From Capitella teleta (taxonomy: Eukaryota; Annelida; Polychaeta; Capitellidae), in contig KB304598.1 of assembly GCA_000328365.1 (NCBI GenBank), positions 481,715 to 545,714 of the forward strand: a DNA stretch of 64,000 nucleotides, in the 5' to 3' direction. A program made the position numbers and the translations under genes. The notes under the pieces were generated by a model that was not told where the DNA came from, ran no database searches, and saw nothing but the letters and a program-made list of their open reading frames with translations. This document shows, piece after piece, positions 44,301 to 57,200 of the stretch (its first letter is position 1; every line of letters starts with the position of its first letter).

Positions 44301-47300
44301 AGAATAGATCTTCTTGAATTGTTTTTAAAATAATGCGGACCAGAAACAAAGGATCCAATCCTAAGAGCCTTCTTTTTCACTCCACCTCCTTCCCTCCTTT
44401 CAATGAGACATTCCAGATTGCTTCAATTGTCTGCAGAAAGGAATTGTTCTTGACGTAATGAAGAGCAGACGCTGATCTTTTGATTAGAGTTATTCATTCA
44501 GGTGTCGCGCTTATTGAATGAACCATTCTTACGCCTAATGACTGCCCATGCAAGGGGGTCTTGTTTAAGGTAAGACCCAGTAATGAGTCATTTATTAGGT
44601 GGGCAATACTAGACTGCTGCCTCAAGGGTTGGGTCTCATATTTTAGGGGGATATAACAGGCCGGTATATTGCTTTCGTTGCAAGCTAACTCTGTTTTTTT
44701 TTTTCTGTTTGTGCTTAAGTTAGATGAATTGTGGTATAGGAGAGTGGAATTGTCACTTTGAAATAGTATTCCTCTGTTGGCAAGATATCATCCTCTTTGA
44801 ACTCGCTTTCCTTAGAAAATATCAGACATATTGGACGTGAATTTGGATTCTGATTCGATCAGAGTAATATCAATCGCATTAATCGTGATTCCTTTGCAAT
44901 TTCGAGAAACACGACCCGAGGCCGATAAATTCAGTATCTCGACACCATATCGAATAATTTATTAGTGAGCTACATATGCACAACACAATAATTGAAGACA
45001 CTTGATTAGGTCAACAATATCATATTGCGGACAATCTTACATTTCATATCATCTCAACCTGATCATCCTTAGATGCAGGATCTCAATAAAAAAAAAAGAT
45101 AGAAATAATTGTATTCCGAGTTAGAACCGATCTGTAAGCTGTTCCATGATAAGCTTGTATCTACGTTGTTTTTGCAACAAATTACGATTATGAGCCGATG
45201 AGAGATTTCTGCTGACGAAAGGAAAATTGTCTTATTGCCGAAGAACACGAAGGTTGAGAAGAAGAGCATGTGTCACAGAGAGTGCTCGATCAATCAGACC
45301 TTCTCGCATTAATGTATCTACTTTGATGAATGAAGCGGTTATGTAATACAGCGGGCGTTCTAAATGGACTTCATATTATTTTACGCCAGGTTCTCCGTAT
45401 TTCAGGGGTGGTCCAAATTTCATTCCTTAATTAATGCTTTCAGGGGACTAATTATCTGCTATTGGACCTAAATGATTATTACAAGGACACATGAGCAGAC
45501 AATACTTCTAAAGATTTAAGAGAATACCAAATATTGTAAACACAATCGAAATAAATGTCCACCGAGATCAAGATGATAATTACATATATTATTTCCCTCA
45601 GAGCTAGGACTCTCGAACTTAAATATATAACTCAGCACAGCAAGTGAATAACAAACTTAACGGAACGCCTTTAACTAACCTTCCATCCACAATACCAATC
45701 TCTAAATTCATCTCACCAAATACATGTTTAATGATAATACTCCGGCCGCAATTCCATCTTAAATTTTTAAATCTCACAATTCATTTCACAAAATGATGGT
45801 TCCACAGTTATTCTACCATTGTGTTATACTTTAGTAAAACGAAAGATATTCACTAATAATTATTATTTTATCCAACTGTGGTATAGGTAAGAAATTTAAT
45901 GTGTGAAGACAAACAAAAAACAAGAAGGACAAACTTGCTTCTGAAGACAAAACATTGCGTCAGAGATTAGCATGCACAGACACAAGACATTTCCTATTTA
46001 AGCGTTCATTCAATGCTATCATTGTTTTGTACAACTCTCGGGCAAACGAGATTAGAACGAAACCGACGATTTATTCTCGTTCCAAGGATTCAAAGGGAGT
46101 TCTAAATCCCAGGAAGTTCACTTCTAATCAAGCAGACAATCAACTGCATGCCAGAGGGTATTGGGCGTGCTTTCCAAATGATATGATTTCGCGAACTATA
46201 TTGTAACTCAGCCCCGATTAACAACCTAATGATGCTGACTGCAAAATACATGAAGCGACCTTGTGGCGTGGATTGGATGGACTTGGTACACTTCTGTGAT
46301 CCGCTGCGCAGATTCATTCATCTGTACTCGTGTCACTGGCATATGCAGGAATCCCTTCAACTGAGAACTCCATATTTCCCTCTTACATTTATATATTAGC
46401 TACATTTTGATACACATCTACCCCACCAACCGCTTACACTGCAGGATTATATGTATATTACATGTATATACACGTAGTGGTTAAGTGATCGATTGCTTTT
46501 ATGTTTTTCCCTTTGAAGATCTGGACGCCAGAACGGACCATGAATGGGTCGAGAGATTACAGAGCCTATGAACTGCACCTTTTGATCACCGCCGTAAGAA
46601 ATTCCAATGACATCATGTTCAACAGCGGAGGAAACACCAGCTCATAGAACTGATCATATTTCTGACACGAAATCACAGATCCGCCCAGAGAGCAATTTTT
46701 GTCCGCTGTTCTCGAACAGTGGAAACCCTAATGTACTAGTACCTCATACAAAAAAAAAAAAAAAAAAAAACGCTTTTCTAGTCAACATCCTCTTCACAAA
46801 TTGATGCAACTGTGTGCAAAATACATTACCATCATTAACTTATGTCTTTGCTTTTGCCTTTCATGAGCTTGAACATTGGATCATGTGTATATGTAATATA
46901 AATGTCAGAACTGTTCAAACGACGAAGTGGTAAAATTTGGCATTGCAAATTGCGAACAAATAACCAATCGGGCGGTGTGTTCTACTGTGCATGGGAAATT
47001 TAAATACGTTTTAACGCTGTATTTAATTTTACATCACTAACAATCATCCACTTTCTGCAAATCGTGGTTCGCTGAATAGCATATGATTAACGAAATTCTT
47101 CTTGCCCTCCACAAGTACATTATTCATATCAAATCAAAATCCTAATCAGATCAAAATTAATGTCATAAAAGCGATTATACAAGAGAACGCATTTCCCAAT
47201 TAAGAAATCATAAACACAAAGTTTAAATTAAATATCAATAAATTTGCATACCATGGAAGATAATAACCTAAATGTTCGCTGGCATGTTTTGTGTGTTTTA
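41302..47300. other. Gene desert
   Basis: No convincing coding frames. It contains A-runs (near 46750), short AATTAATTGATTGATTG tracts near 43380, and many ATTA-core motifs. Nothing I can name. Confidence 0.5.
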
Positions 47301-47411
47301 CCTCGATTGAGAACTCCTTCATGATACACGTTAATTACAACCCAAATTCGTGTCAATTACAAGCTATGAATATAATGGACACATTGACATTAATGCACTG
47401 ACCATCGCATG

Positions 47412-47897
47412 CTATTCCTGCGCTCTCCAACCGCTGCTGCGTTTTCCACCCCATGGGTTGAAAGATCTCTTGCTGAGGAAGTCTTCCAGCGATGACGTCG
47501 AACTCCGCTTTCCTCCCCAGGGATTAAACGCCTTTTTGTAAATTTCAGGACTCGCTCGCTTGCCACCCCATGGTCCGAACTGCCGCTTCTGCTCTTCAAA
47601 GTTGCCCCTCTCCGCTTCTTGATCTTCAAAACTCCTCTTCCCACCCCACGGGTTGAAGGCTCGCTTTCCTCCCCATGCGGAAAATGCCCGCTTGTCCATC
47701 TCGTTGTCCTCGGAGCGCTTTCCGCCCCAGGCATGGAAACCTCGCTTGCCTCCCCAAGCACTGAACGCCCGCTTGTCGATGTCGTCCTGGGCGTCCATGA
47801 GGTCTTCGATGTCCCCCTCGGTGCTTGGCAACACTGCCGCTGTAACCATGGCAACGAACGTCGCCACGAGCAGCACTGCAAAAGTTGGCGTCGACAT
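47412..47897 (-). CDS. Kinin (leucokinin-type) neuropeptide precursor with seven FxxWG-amide peptides
   Basis: A 161-residue single-exon precursor. Residues 1-20 form a signal peptide (MSTPTFAVLLVATFVAMVTA), followed by an acidic spacer ending in DKR. Seven copies of a six-residue peptide each end in Gly-Lys-Arg: AFSAWG at 44-49 and 71-76, GFHAWG at 53-58, AFNPWG at 80-85 and 123-128, QFGPWG at 106-111, and SFNPWG at 145-150. The Gly before Lys-Arg would give the C-terminal amide, so the products are FxxWG-amides, the defining motif of leucokinins. In insects and other protostomes these act through a G-protein-coupled receptor on gut and renal tissue. Acidic spacers separate some copies. QFGPWG could cyclise to pyroglutamate. 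One copy is preceded by Lys-Lys rather than Lys-Arg. No intron was seen. Confidence 0.9.
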   Translation of the reverse strand: MSTPTFAVLLVATFVAMVTAAVLPSTEGDIEDLMDAQDDIDKRAFSAWGGKRGFHAWGGKRSEDNEMDKRAFSAWGGKRAFNPWGGKRSFEDQEAERGNFEEQKRQFGPWGGKRASPEIYKKAFNPWGGKRSSTSSLEDFLSKRSFNPWGGKRSSGWRAQE

Positions 47898-47952
47898 GAT
47901 AGTTTGTTGCTTCTAATCTGCGCTCACTGAGTTTGCTGTGAGAGTTGCGCTG

Positions 47953-47965
47953 CTTAAATACGTCA
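47953..47965 (-). promoter_or_regulatory. CRE-like site and TATA box of the kinin gene
   Basis: The minus strand reads TGACGTATTTAAG, a cAMP-response-element half site (TGACGTA) overlapping a TATA-like TATTTAAG. It lies 56-68 bases upstream of the ATG at 47897. A start site about 30 bases downstream leaves a ~30-base leader. CRE control is common for neuropeptide genes; here it is inferred. Confidence 0.45.
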
Positions 47966-48060
47966 CTGGGGGCAAGCGGGGAACGGGGGTTGAAAAAGGA
48001 GGGGGTGGAGCGTAGGCGGCAGTGGGGCAACCGCCGATGTCCGTGAAAGCGTGATCGACA

Positions 48061-48116
48061 TGTTTTTTTTTTTTTTTGTTTTTTTTTTTTTTTGGTTTGT
48101 TTTTTTTTTTTTTGAG
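48061..48116. repeat. T-rich tract
   Basis: Three T-runs of 14-15 bases separated by single or double G. Low complexity, 100 bases upstream of the kinin promoter. Run lengths may be unreliable. Confidence 0.7.
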
Positions 48117-48119
48117 ATT

Positions 48120-50850
48120 TGCAAACCATTCACGACATTATGGTATTATCCCCAAAGAAGAATGAATCACATGCCTGCGTATGGGGCAAGTTCACCGCGC
48201 CCTAACATGAGAACATTTCCACTTTAAATTATGATCACATAACTCATTATTTGAACAGGGGTACCCACTCCTTGCCCTGGTTTCTACTCTACGATAGCGG
48301 ATCACCAGTACAGCCCAATTTTTTTCTGGAGTGAGTGTCCTTCAATAATTCTAAGTTACTTTATATTGCTGTGAATCGAACAAGACGGAAAACCTCACAT
48401 GAATCAGAACATGTATAATGTATGTCTCCTGCACCATCAATTAGAATGTAATATCAGCATATCCGGCGCAAAAGAGCACGACACGTAGCCTGCAACGCGG
48501 TTGTATGGGCGTGATCAACCATTAATAACTTATCAAGAGTACAGCCCCTCGTGCGAAGTAAGCATTGTCCCTTTATCGACCGTTAGGCGCCGGGCGGGAC
48601 ACCAAATTTGCGGCTTCTGTTTGAATTTCCCTTGTTTTTATTATCTTACAATATTCTGCAAGCATCTTGAAATGAAATACGGGGAAGATGCTGTGTACGC
48701 CCAATATTGATCCTCTATTGAACCCAGCTCATGCATCAAGTACTGTGACGTCATACCCGTACAGTTCATACCATAATTATTGAGTTATCTTGAGCTCTCG
48801 TGCATTATGGGCTGGTTTCTAGGCTCCTATTGCATTAATGGTTCTGGTTCACAATGTGTTTCGTGATAAGTTGAAGGACTTCACTTTCTCTCTTTGATGT
48901 CGTATTTACCGGGGCGTGCGAGCTAACCATGCGCATTGTTTCTCCATACTTATTCTTAATTTGAGTCATTACGGGGCAGTGGTATGCTTTAAGCCAGCCG
49001 TACAGGTGCCGGTTATTCTGCAGCTTGGGACCAAAGCAGCGATTGCATGATTTTAGCATGCATCCCCATTGTCTCTTTAATAGCTTTCAGCCTTCTCGTA
49101 GTATATTCAATTAATAAGTTCAATGCATAAAATTATTCAGTACAATATATTCGTTCACACCCACTGAACCTGGGGTCAAGAGTTCATACCTCCCCCACCT
49201 GGAGTTTCCGCACCTTAGTGAAACAAAAGAGTGACAAAAATAGGCAAGGGCTAAATAATGAAACTACTGTCACGATTAGAATATGAGGTGAGAAAATTTC
49301 CCTGGCATGATTTTCGGCTCGTTTTATTCGAAAACAAAAATCCGGTTTCTGACTCTAAATTAAAACGAGGAGCCACGACTCTGTTTGACTCACAGAATAA
49401 GGCTCATCGTGACTGTTTGTCTCGTTATGGATGTTTCCAGATGTTACGAATTCGAGGATTTTTATGTATTTATAGATTAAGGATCACATGAATAGCATGG
49501 AGCATCACAGAAATTGTTGCACTCGGCAAACTCACACAAATTCTAAATGCCGCAACATCCCTCAGTCTTGGGTGATCTTTTGTCAGCTGAGGCACCAGCC
49601 GTTTTTTCCCCTGGCATGTGGACGGTTTCGTGGATTTGAGGTCCTCCCTTATTATGACCACGTGCCCTCCACGGCCTCCGTAAATGTTGCTTCATTTTGT
49701 ATAGCAACACTCACTTTTGTCCAACCAGATGCCAAAATTTGACATTATGCAATTGGTCATGCTGTTCGTGGTTTCCAATTGTGAAATACATGGCGGAGAA
49801 CCGAATTCACGACCCTCTGCACGCTTGGCGAACGCGCTACGACTGTACCATTTACTTCCAGTTTACTATCTGAGAGATGCCTGGTAGGATGCCCTGGCCG
49901 CAGTGGCGAGCGAGTGAAAACTCAATCAGAGGAGAGAAAAAAAGAATCAAATTTCCCCAATGGAACATTTAAGAGAATTCACTCCGATAAAACTGCCAAA
50001 GAAAACAATGATTGATACCCAATGTGCCTGCAGTAACCGTCGAACAAACGTTAGCAGTCTAGAAGTCGTTTCCAATGACCTCCCAAATAAAACCCCATTC
50101 CAAAAAGTTTAAGAATGCCTCCGCCTCTTAGGTACGGTAATCTCAAAACGATATTGGGCTACAAAATTGGCGTAAGGCACAGCTTTGAGACGAATTTTGT
50201 TTATTGACGAGAAGGCTGATGATGATTGAGGATGAACATGAAGATGGCTTAACCACAGAAATACGATTTGAACAAAACTATGAAGAATAGCGTTGGACCG
50301 TTGGTAAAAATTCATAAATGTCTGCATGCAGAACATGCTATGATCTCTCGATAAACTTGCAGCACTCACTACGCTTCATGTGATAGAACATATTAAAACT
50401 GACAAGAGTTGACCTGTCTAAATATATACTTACTGCCATTTGAGAAGGACCTAAAATGGTTGAAACAGCACGATTTACTTGATCACGTTGATCGACAACG
50501 CCTGTCAATTTGTCTCAGATGCAATTCTTAAATGAGACTAATTGTGATTGACATTATGCAATTCATACCAGTAATACTTGATGTTCCAAATTTCAAGAAA
50601 TTAGCAACAGGGCAGACAAACAGAAAGGTTTTCTGGCACAACCATGTGATAGATGGACATTTGACTCAAAATGACCTCATATCCCGAGAGCGCGGTGCAC
50701 AGCTGGTGAAACGGACTCGATGGTCGTGTTGGCTGTCGATCTCACGTGTCAGCTATGATCACTAACCTGTGTAGTTCGCAATTAAAGGCTTTCATCTCAG
50801 ATGTTCTCGAATGTCTGATTACGTCCCCGCATGTAAAACCGATGGTGCTG
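48120..50850. other. Gene-free stretch
   Basis: Scattered frames of 60-86 codons with no motif, signal peptide or splice context. No element or RNA gene recognised. Confidence 0.5.
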
Positions 50851-51240
50851 ACATAATTTCAATCGACCAATCAGAATGCAGCATAATTTCAATCGACCAA
50901 TCAGAATGCAGTATAATTTCAATCGACCAATCAGAATGCAGCATAATTTCAATCGACCAATCAGAATGCAGCATAATTTCAATCGACCAATCAGAATGCA
51001 GCACAATTTCAATCGACCAATCAGAATGCAGCATAATTTCAATCGACCAATCAGAATGCAGCATAATTTCAATCGACCAATCAGAATGCAGCATAATTTC
51101 AATCGACCAATCAGAATGCAGCATAATTTCAATCGACCAATCAGAATGCAGCATAATTTCAATCGACCAATCAGAATGCAGCATTCTATCAGAGCAATCA
51201 TGACTCTGCATTATTTCAACTGGCTAATGAGAATGCGGAT
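50851..51240. repeat. 30-bp minisatellite with CCAAT core, 11 copies
   Basis: Eleven head-to-tail copies of a 30-base unit with core CAATCGACCAATCAGAATGC (50851-51180) and only a couple of substitutions in the whole array. A diverged copy follows at about 51207-51240 (GCATTATTTCAACTGGCTAA, then TGAGAATGCG). The unit length is a multiple of three and contains no stop in several frames, which makes long false frames on both strands. Each unit holds a CCAAT box (ACCAATCAGA), the NF-Y consensus. Confidence 0.95.
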
Positions 51241-51249
51241 TTTTTTTAA

Positions 51250-54200
51250 TTGCCTATAAAATTAGTTAGCTCCTGCTCTCTAATCTATTGACCTTATTGA
51301 ACGCTAACCCAAAAAATAATGAGGTACTGTGATAACGTTAGAGTTAATGAGTAAACGTAATTAGCATGCATTGTGCATATCCAGAAATAAATGAAGTATG
51401 TGATCCATACGCTAAATCAACACCTTACGACAAAAATCACTTAATTTCCTAGATTTTTGAGATTTTAAGATTTCGCGGAACAGGAAAGACAGATGATGCA
51501 TCTCAGTAGTGTCATCAATCAGGGCAATTAATTAACACACACCCTTTGAAATTGATGATCACGCATATAATATTTGTGTCTTAGGTTGAACACGAGCATG
51601 CATCGTGTTAAGTGTTCGTGATGCAGACTGTTCAGCCAATCGCTCCTTCATGTGACCATTCAATATAATCGTGCAACAATTCAAACAAACGTGTTTATTG
51701 AGGAACACTCAGATCTCTCAATTTACATCGAAATCGTAATAACGAGTCAACTCTCCACATGACAACAGACGAGCGACGTTCGTGCGATGAAGAACTGCAT
51801 GACGCCTGTAAACCGAGATCATAAGCGTTTGCTTGGCCTGAATTCCGGCATGAGCAGTTCTATGCTCGCATGAATGGGTGGCACAACGTGTGTTGTTTTT
51901 TTTTTTTTTTTTTTTTTTTTGTGTGATTTATGAGTAGCGCTTAAAACAGCACTTCGGTGTATATTGCGCGATATAACAATTACTTATTTATAATATATTC
52001 ATAAGAAAAATGTATCGAATTGTTTTATAACTGGACTGTTACCTGTAAAATCACTATGAAATAACAAAATGTTGTGATAACCCTCAAAACCTAATTCTCA
52101 GATTAGATTTAGTTTTGATCATTTTCGATGTTAATTGAAAACGGGTCAAGTGAAAGCAGTGAAAACCGGACAGATTTGAAGCTGATTCTGTAGAGCGAGC
52201 TGTGTTTCTATACGGAGTAAAAAGTCTTTCCTGGCAGCATTAATACCGGTTCCTAGAATGTAATTTCAGAGTGCGTTTGCCCTTCCTATGTTCAAGGTAT
52301 AAGATAGCCAAACAATTCCTTTACGAGAGAATTTTTATTTTGGTCGAAATTGGTCACGATTGCTTGCCTGCTCAGCGGCTGGAGCCTCGAATATCAAGGT
52401 CGCCCCAGTTCCCAAGATTCGATGAAAATAAGATTCCACCCACAAGAATGAACCCAATAATGGCCTCTGGTTATAAGATTCGTTAGTAAATTATAAACAC
52501 CTTTCAATTTTATGGTTTGACTAGCTCTATCTGTGGTGTATAGAATAAACAAACGTGTGAAATGAGTTAATCAAAGTGGTTCAACAGTGAAATTCGTCAT
52601 TGAAAACAAAATAAGACGAAAATGATCAAATGTGTGTACTTCTTACGCATTTATTAAATAGTTACGCAATGTTAAACAGGTCAATGATAAGACACATTGC
52701 AAGATATCATCCTGTGAAATTGACCAATATTGAAAATCTTTAATGCAGTAATTAAGACAATAAAAAAAAAAACAAAAAAAAAACAAAAAACAAAAACAAA
52801 AAAAAAAAACAAACAAACAAACACAAAACAAAACAAAAAGTGTATAGACATACAATTATATGGAAGACATATGCAAATATGAGAATATTTCCCCTGGTTG
52901 TGTAGCAAAGGGTGCGGATCTCTTAATCTGTTTATGGTAAAAACCGGATCAGGGAAAGTTGGTTAGCATTTTCTTTACCTCTTTGTCCGCCATCTCTTTG
53001 ATTGGCGATCTTCAATTCGACTGGCATTGCTGGCGGACAGCGAAGAACATCGATCCACATCTTTACAGAGGAATTAGGTTTCTGGAGGTCAGAATTTGAT
53101 CTCCCTTCTGAGAATCAGCGGGAGGCATTATTTCACCAAAAACTATTTTCTTGCATGCTATTCTAATTTAGAAGTGACCCAATCCTGGCCTACAAGAGTG
53201 GCTAGTGACCTTTCAATCTAACATTGGTTTGACTCTATATTTCCCTGTCACTCGCTTTATCTCTTCTTTCCTGCAGTATACACACACAATCCTATCAAAA
53301 CACACTATCATATATGTTTATTTTTCGTTCTATCAACAGCACTTTGGACAGAGACTCGACAACCAGTAAAATCTCGTTCCATGAACATCCATCCGTCCTT
53401 AATAACGCAAACTAGGTTTTATCAGCACCTCCCCTACCTTGGGAATTCATCGGCATGACGTCATTGAGCCCGTAGTTTAATGACATCACATATTTCTCCT
53501 TAAACATCAAATCCACGTGTTTCAGCTAAATCAGATGTGACTGTTGCACTTTCATTATCAAACAAGCAGTAACTGAGGACATTTGCATTGTCACTCTTTA
53601 ATGTCACATGCCTAGAACTACGAAAAACACATTATTATGTTCTGGCTTTTGTGAACATTTGGGAGTATGGATTGTATGTCAAGGTTGACATTCTATGTCT
53701 GATGCAAATTTGTATTGCTGAAATGTACACTTATCAAAATTTTTAAACCAAAAAAACAATCAATGGTCTTGGAGTTTCTTCTCAGTTTATCCACACGTAA
53801 TTAACTGAGGGTGGAACATCTGATAAACAAAACATCTAATTACTTTCTGCCAAAGGAATGAGAGACCAGAATTCTCCCACGTGCTCTTCAGAGTGCCAAG
53901 TGAAGTCACATGACCGGAAGCATTGATTGCAACGAGATCTCGCGAGGGTTCCTCTAAAGCGATAATTGCGTGAGAAAGGGAGAGATCCGACGGCAATGAT
54001 TGCAAGCATCACGCCAATAAACATCTAATCGTGTCGAATGAAATGAAATGAATTAATTAACAGAACTGCGTAAACCATGAAAAGGACAATTTTAGTCCAA
54101 GAATGAATTGTTATTAGAGGTTGATGCATTGCATTTATGAATATTTGTGGCGTAATACTTGGTGGATACATAGTTAATTCAGAGGAGTTCATAATGATAT

Positions 54201-57200
54201 GGCTACAATGATTAAAATATATAATTATATATTATGTCACATTTGGAGGGTCCTATAACCAGGAAACTCGTGTGCAGCTTGTCATTCCGGAATTGTATGA
54301 TCGCTATATAAATTATTAGAGAATTGTGGATTACAAATTTCGTTGGGATTCAACCTACAAGCTTTGCTGACTGGACGATTGTATAATATACAAAGATCAT
54401 TCACCCGTTAAGCGCAATTTGACCAGTATTTCGTCAAAGCAATATTTTGCTATTTCTGATGTTTTTGTCAATTGTTCTATCCGCTGATTGCCTAACATTC
54501 TAGATGTAAATGCATGTATATCTCACAGTGCACTGCATTAAGTTTATGCATCATGTTATTCTGTCGCATCATTCAGATATATAACTCCTCTCTTGTTTTT
54601 TATCTGATTGTCACCCGATATACGACGTACATTTCATCAGGTTGATCATTATCCAGTTCAGTGAGCTCCGTCGTGAAGTGCTTTTGGAAGGAGGGGTGGT
54701 TCGAAGAATAAGCATATTGGCTCTGTCACCGTTGGCTGATGTCTCGTATTACAGAGGGCGGTCAGGCGGCTTTATTGGGGGCGGTTAACTCAATGCCTCC
54801 GAAGTGAGATATGTCGCAAACGGAATGGGAGATGGATAAGGGTAGATAGAGGTGAGTGGGGTGTGTGTAGAGAGGGATGTCCTAAAATGCAGAGAGTGAT
54901 GATAGGGAAGAGGGTAAGGAAAATGCAAAAATAGGATGAGGAGGGAAGATGGAGACTAAGAGAGCGAGAATGTACAGGCATAATGACTATGTCTAACCTA
55001 TTTACCGTATATTGAAGGCTCTAAACGTCGAGGTCATTTTGACATATCGTGATCGTGATCTGTAGATGGTGGTGACGGGGGAAGAAAGGACGAGATGAAA
55101 AGAAGAAAACAAAAGGAAAAGGGCTAAATATTTTGTGGAAGGCTGCTGCACTTTTAATATGCTGCCAGCGGCAAAGGGATGCACTTATAAATGGCACACC
55201 GTATACTAAGTGACTGTTGGGTTGGTCTAATCATGAATCATTGGTGTATGCTAGAGAATGCAATATCGATCCTTTTTTCCCTTTTGAACGATGGCCGTGC
55301 AACAAAAATGACTCGAGAAATCCATCAAACTTCATCGGGGGTTGGTCACCGATCAGACACTCGCACACGCACCCTTTCACACACACGAATTAGTCGAAGC
55401 ATAATCTGTGAAAAAGAATTGTTATCAATAATAAACGAAACATACAAAGGGTGTAGTAGAATCCCTTGGGTCTCACATAAAGGTATGTGTTTACGGAATG
55501 TAATTGCTCTCAAATCACGCGTTATTTGGGCGATAATCTCGTCTTATTCCGGTCTCACGAGACTTGATATTGTTCTATGGAAATGTGAAGACACCATTTG
55601 TGAGAGTGTTGTAGAGGTGATGATTTGGGGTGATGGCGGAGTGTGTGATAAGGTGGCAGCTGTTGGATGGATGTCAGCTTCGTAGAACTTATTGGTTATC
55701 CCTCAGATCAATCGTCAGTTTGTCATATCACCTCATTGTGTAAACCGTTGCTGTAATGTTGACGTTGACTGATAGGGATAATTTTGGTGTTCATCCCGAA
55801 GATAATACAAAGTAATGAATCTCCGACAATTATCAGCCTTGTGTGTGGTAGCACTATACCTCCCTCCAGGGGGGTTTGGGATGAGGAAAGACAGGAAAGG
55901 GGGGAGATGCTTCGTGAGAACTCACGTAATTTCACTTGATTCCTTCCTTGAATTGCGATGATAATTCCTTTATTGAATTTGTCCAATTGTCAATTTATTT
56001 CTGAATAATGCTCAGATATAATTATTTTTATAATTATGACGTGATACTAAACGTGATTAATTTAATCCAAGGTCAGTTTATTAAACGTATACAACAATTG
56101 TGTAATGTGAGTAGACCACCGCCTGTACCTATTAACCAATCAGCGTTTAGCAATTTCAGTGATGTCTAACATAACGGTTAGAGCTGATTACTCCTGCACG
56201 ACTTTCCGTATCACATTGTATAAAAGTTTGAATTAACATACTTATTGATATAATGATAATTCACAACCTATATATCACTATTGCACAACTGAAAATATAT
56301 CCTCTCAATTATGGAAAGCCATAATGTCCATTGTTCAAATTCTACAACTGATATTTGCGTAATATTTTTGCAAGATTTATACCATTCCCAGTAATGGTAA
56401 ACGCAGGACTATTTTCTCTTCTGTAAGATCATTTTTAGTTTAAGTAGACGTGATTTCTCTGTCAATGCAAACAGGTGACATATTACCGTTTGAAAGGACA
56501 TAACTGCCAACCATTCTGCTTTTCAGACTAATGGGCAAATAAGACGAAGAGTTATGCCAACAGATAAATTTGATGAGCTCCTGATGTCACTTCTCCCCTT
56601 TTTCCTGTTCTGCTCTCTATCTGTTTATTTTGGCATCGTTAGCTGGCTTCATTGTTCCACCACAATTCTCTACACCTTTAGGGCGACTTTACATCAAGTC
56701 TAAAATACTGTAGGCCATTGTACATTACATGCAATCCGGTAAATTTGTGTCAAAAATCACTTTACGTTCATTTGTATTATTCAAGCGCGTAATCTTTGAG
56801 CAGCAAACGGCCGACACAGGCAGACTGCACACGGTTTGTACCAAGGAAAGCTCTTGGTTTGTACTTTGTAATCCATGCCATACATTTTTGATTAGCATTT
56901 ACGTAATTCATTCAATCTGAAATCGCACCGTGTGTGGGTCGTTAGACGCATGCCAATTATTGAACCAATTGCATGACAAAAAAATCCAAGAAACATTTTG
57001 CAAGAATTAATTAATGTATATTTTTACTCCTGCCAATGAGGGTGGTGTCACAGCCCAGCAAGGCCTTGAAGTATTTTCTAATAAGTGTTCCCAAGGGCAA
57101 TGCTTCAACCGAGGTTTCAGAGGCCTCTGGGCTGTAAAGTAAGGCGCATCGCCCCATCACATCAATGCATTGTTTGTGTTTAATATAATTGAAGACTTTT

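Noticed and set aside
47390-48129. Several frames of 87-167 codons around the kinin gene
   Set aside because: They are shadows of the kinin frame, and the longest crosses the T-rich tract and promoter.
50851-51180. CRISPR-like regular repeat
   Set aside because: Units abut with no spacers, and the context is an animal genome. It is a minisatellite.
50797-51259. Four long frames of 127-134 codons, two on each strand, reading as repeated CCILIGRLKL, HSDWSIEIML, IISIDQSECS and similar
   Set aside because: They exist only because the 30-bp minisatellite unit is a multiple of three and lacks stops. All are mirror products of one DNA repeat.
55191-55685. 164-codon plus-strand frame
   Set aside because: Long for chance in AT-rich DNA, but it has no signal peptide, motif, promoter or splice signal, and its composition is unremarkable. 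Left uncalled.
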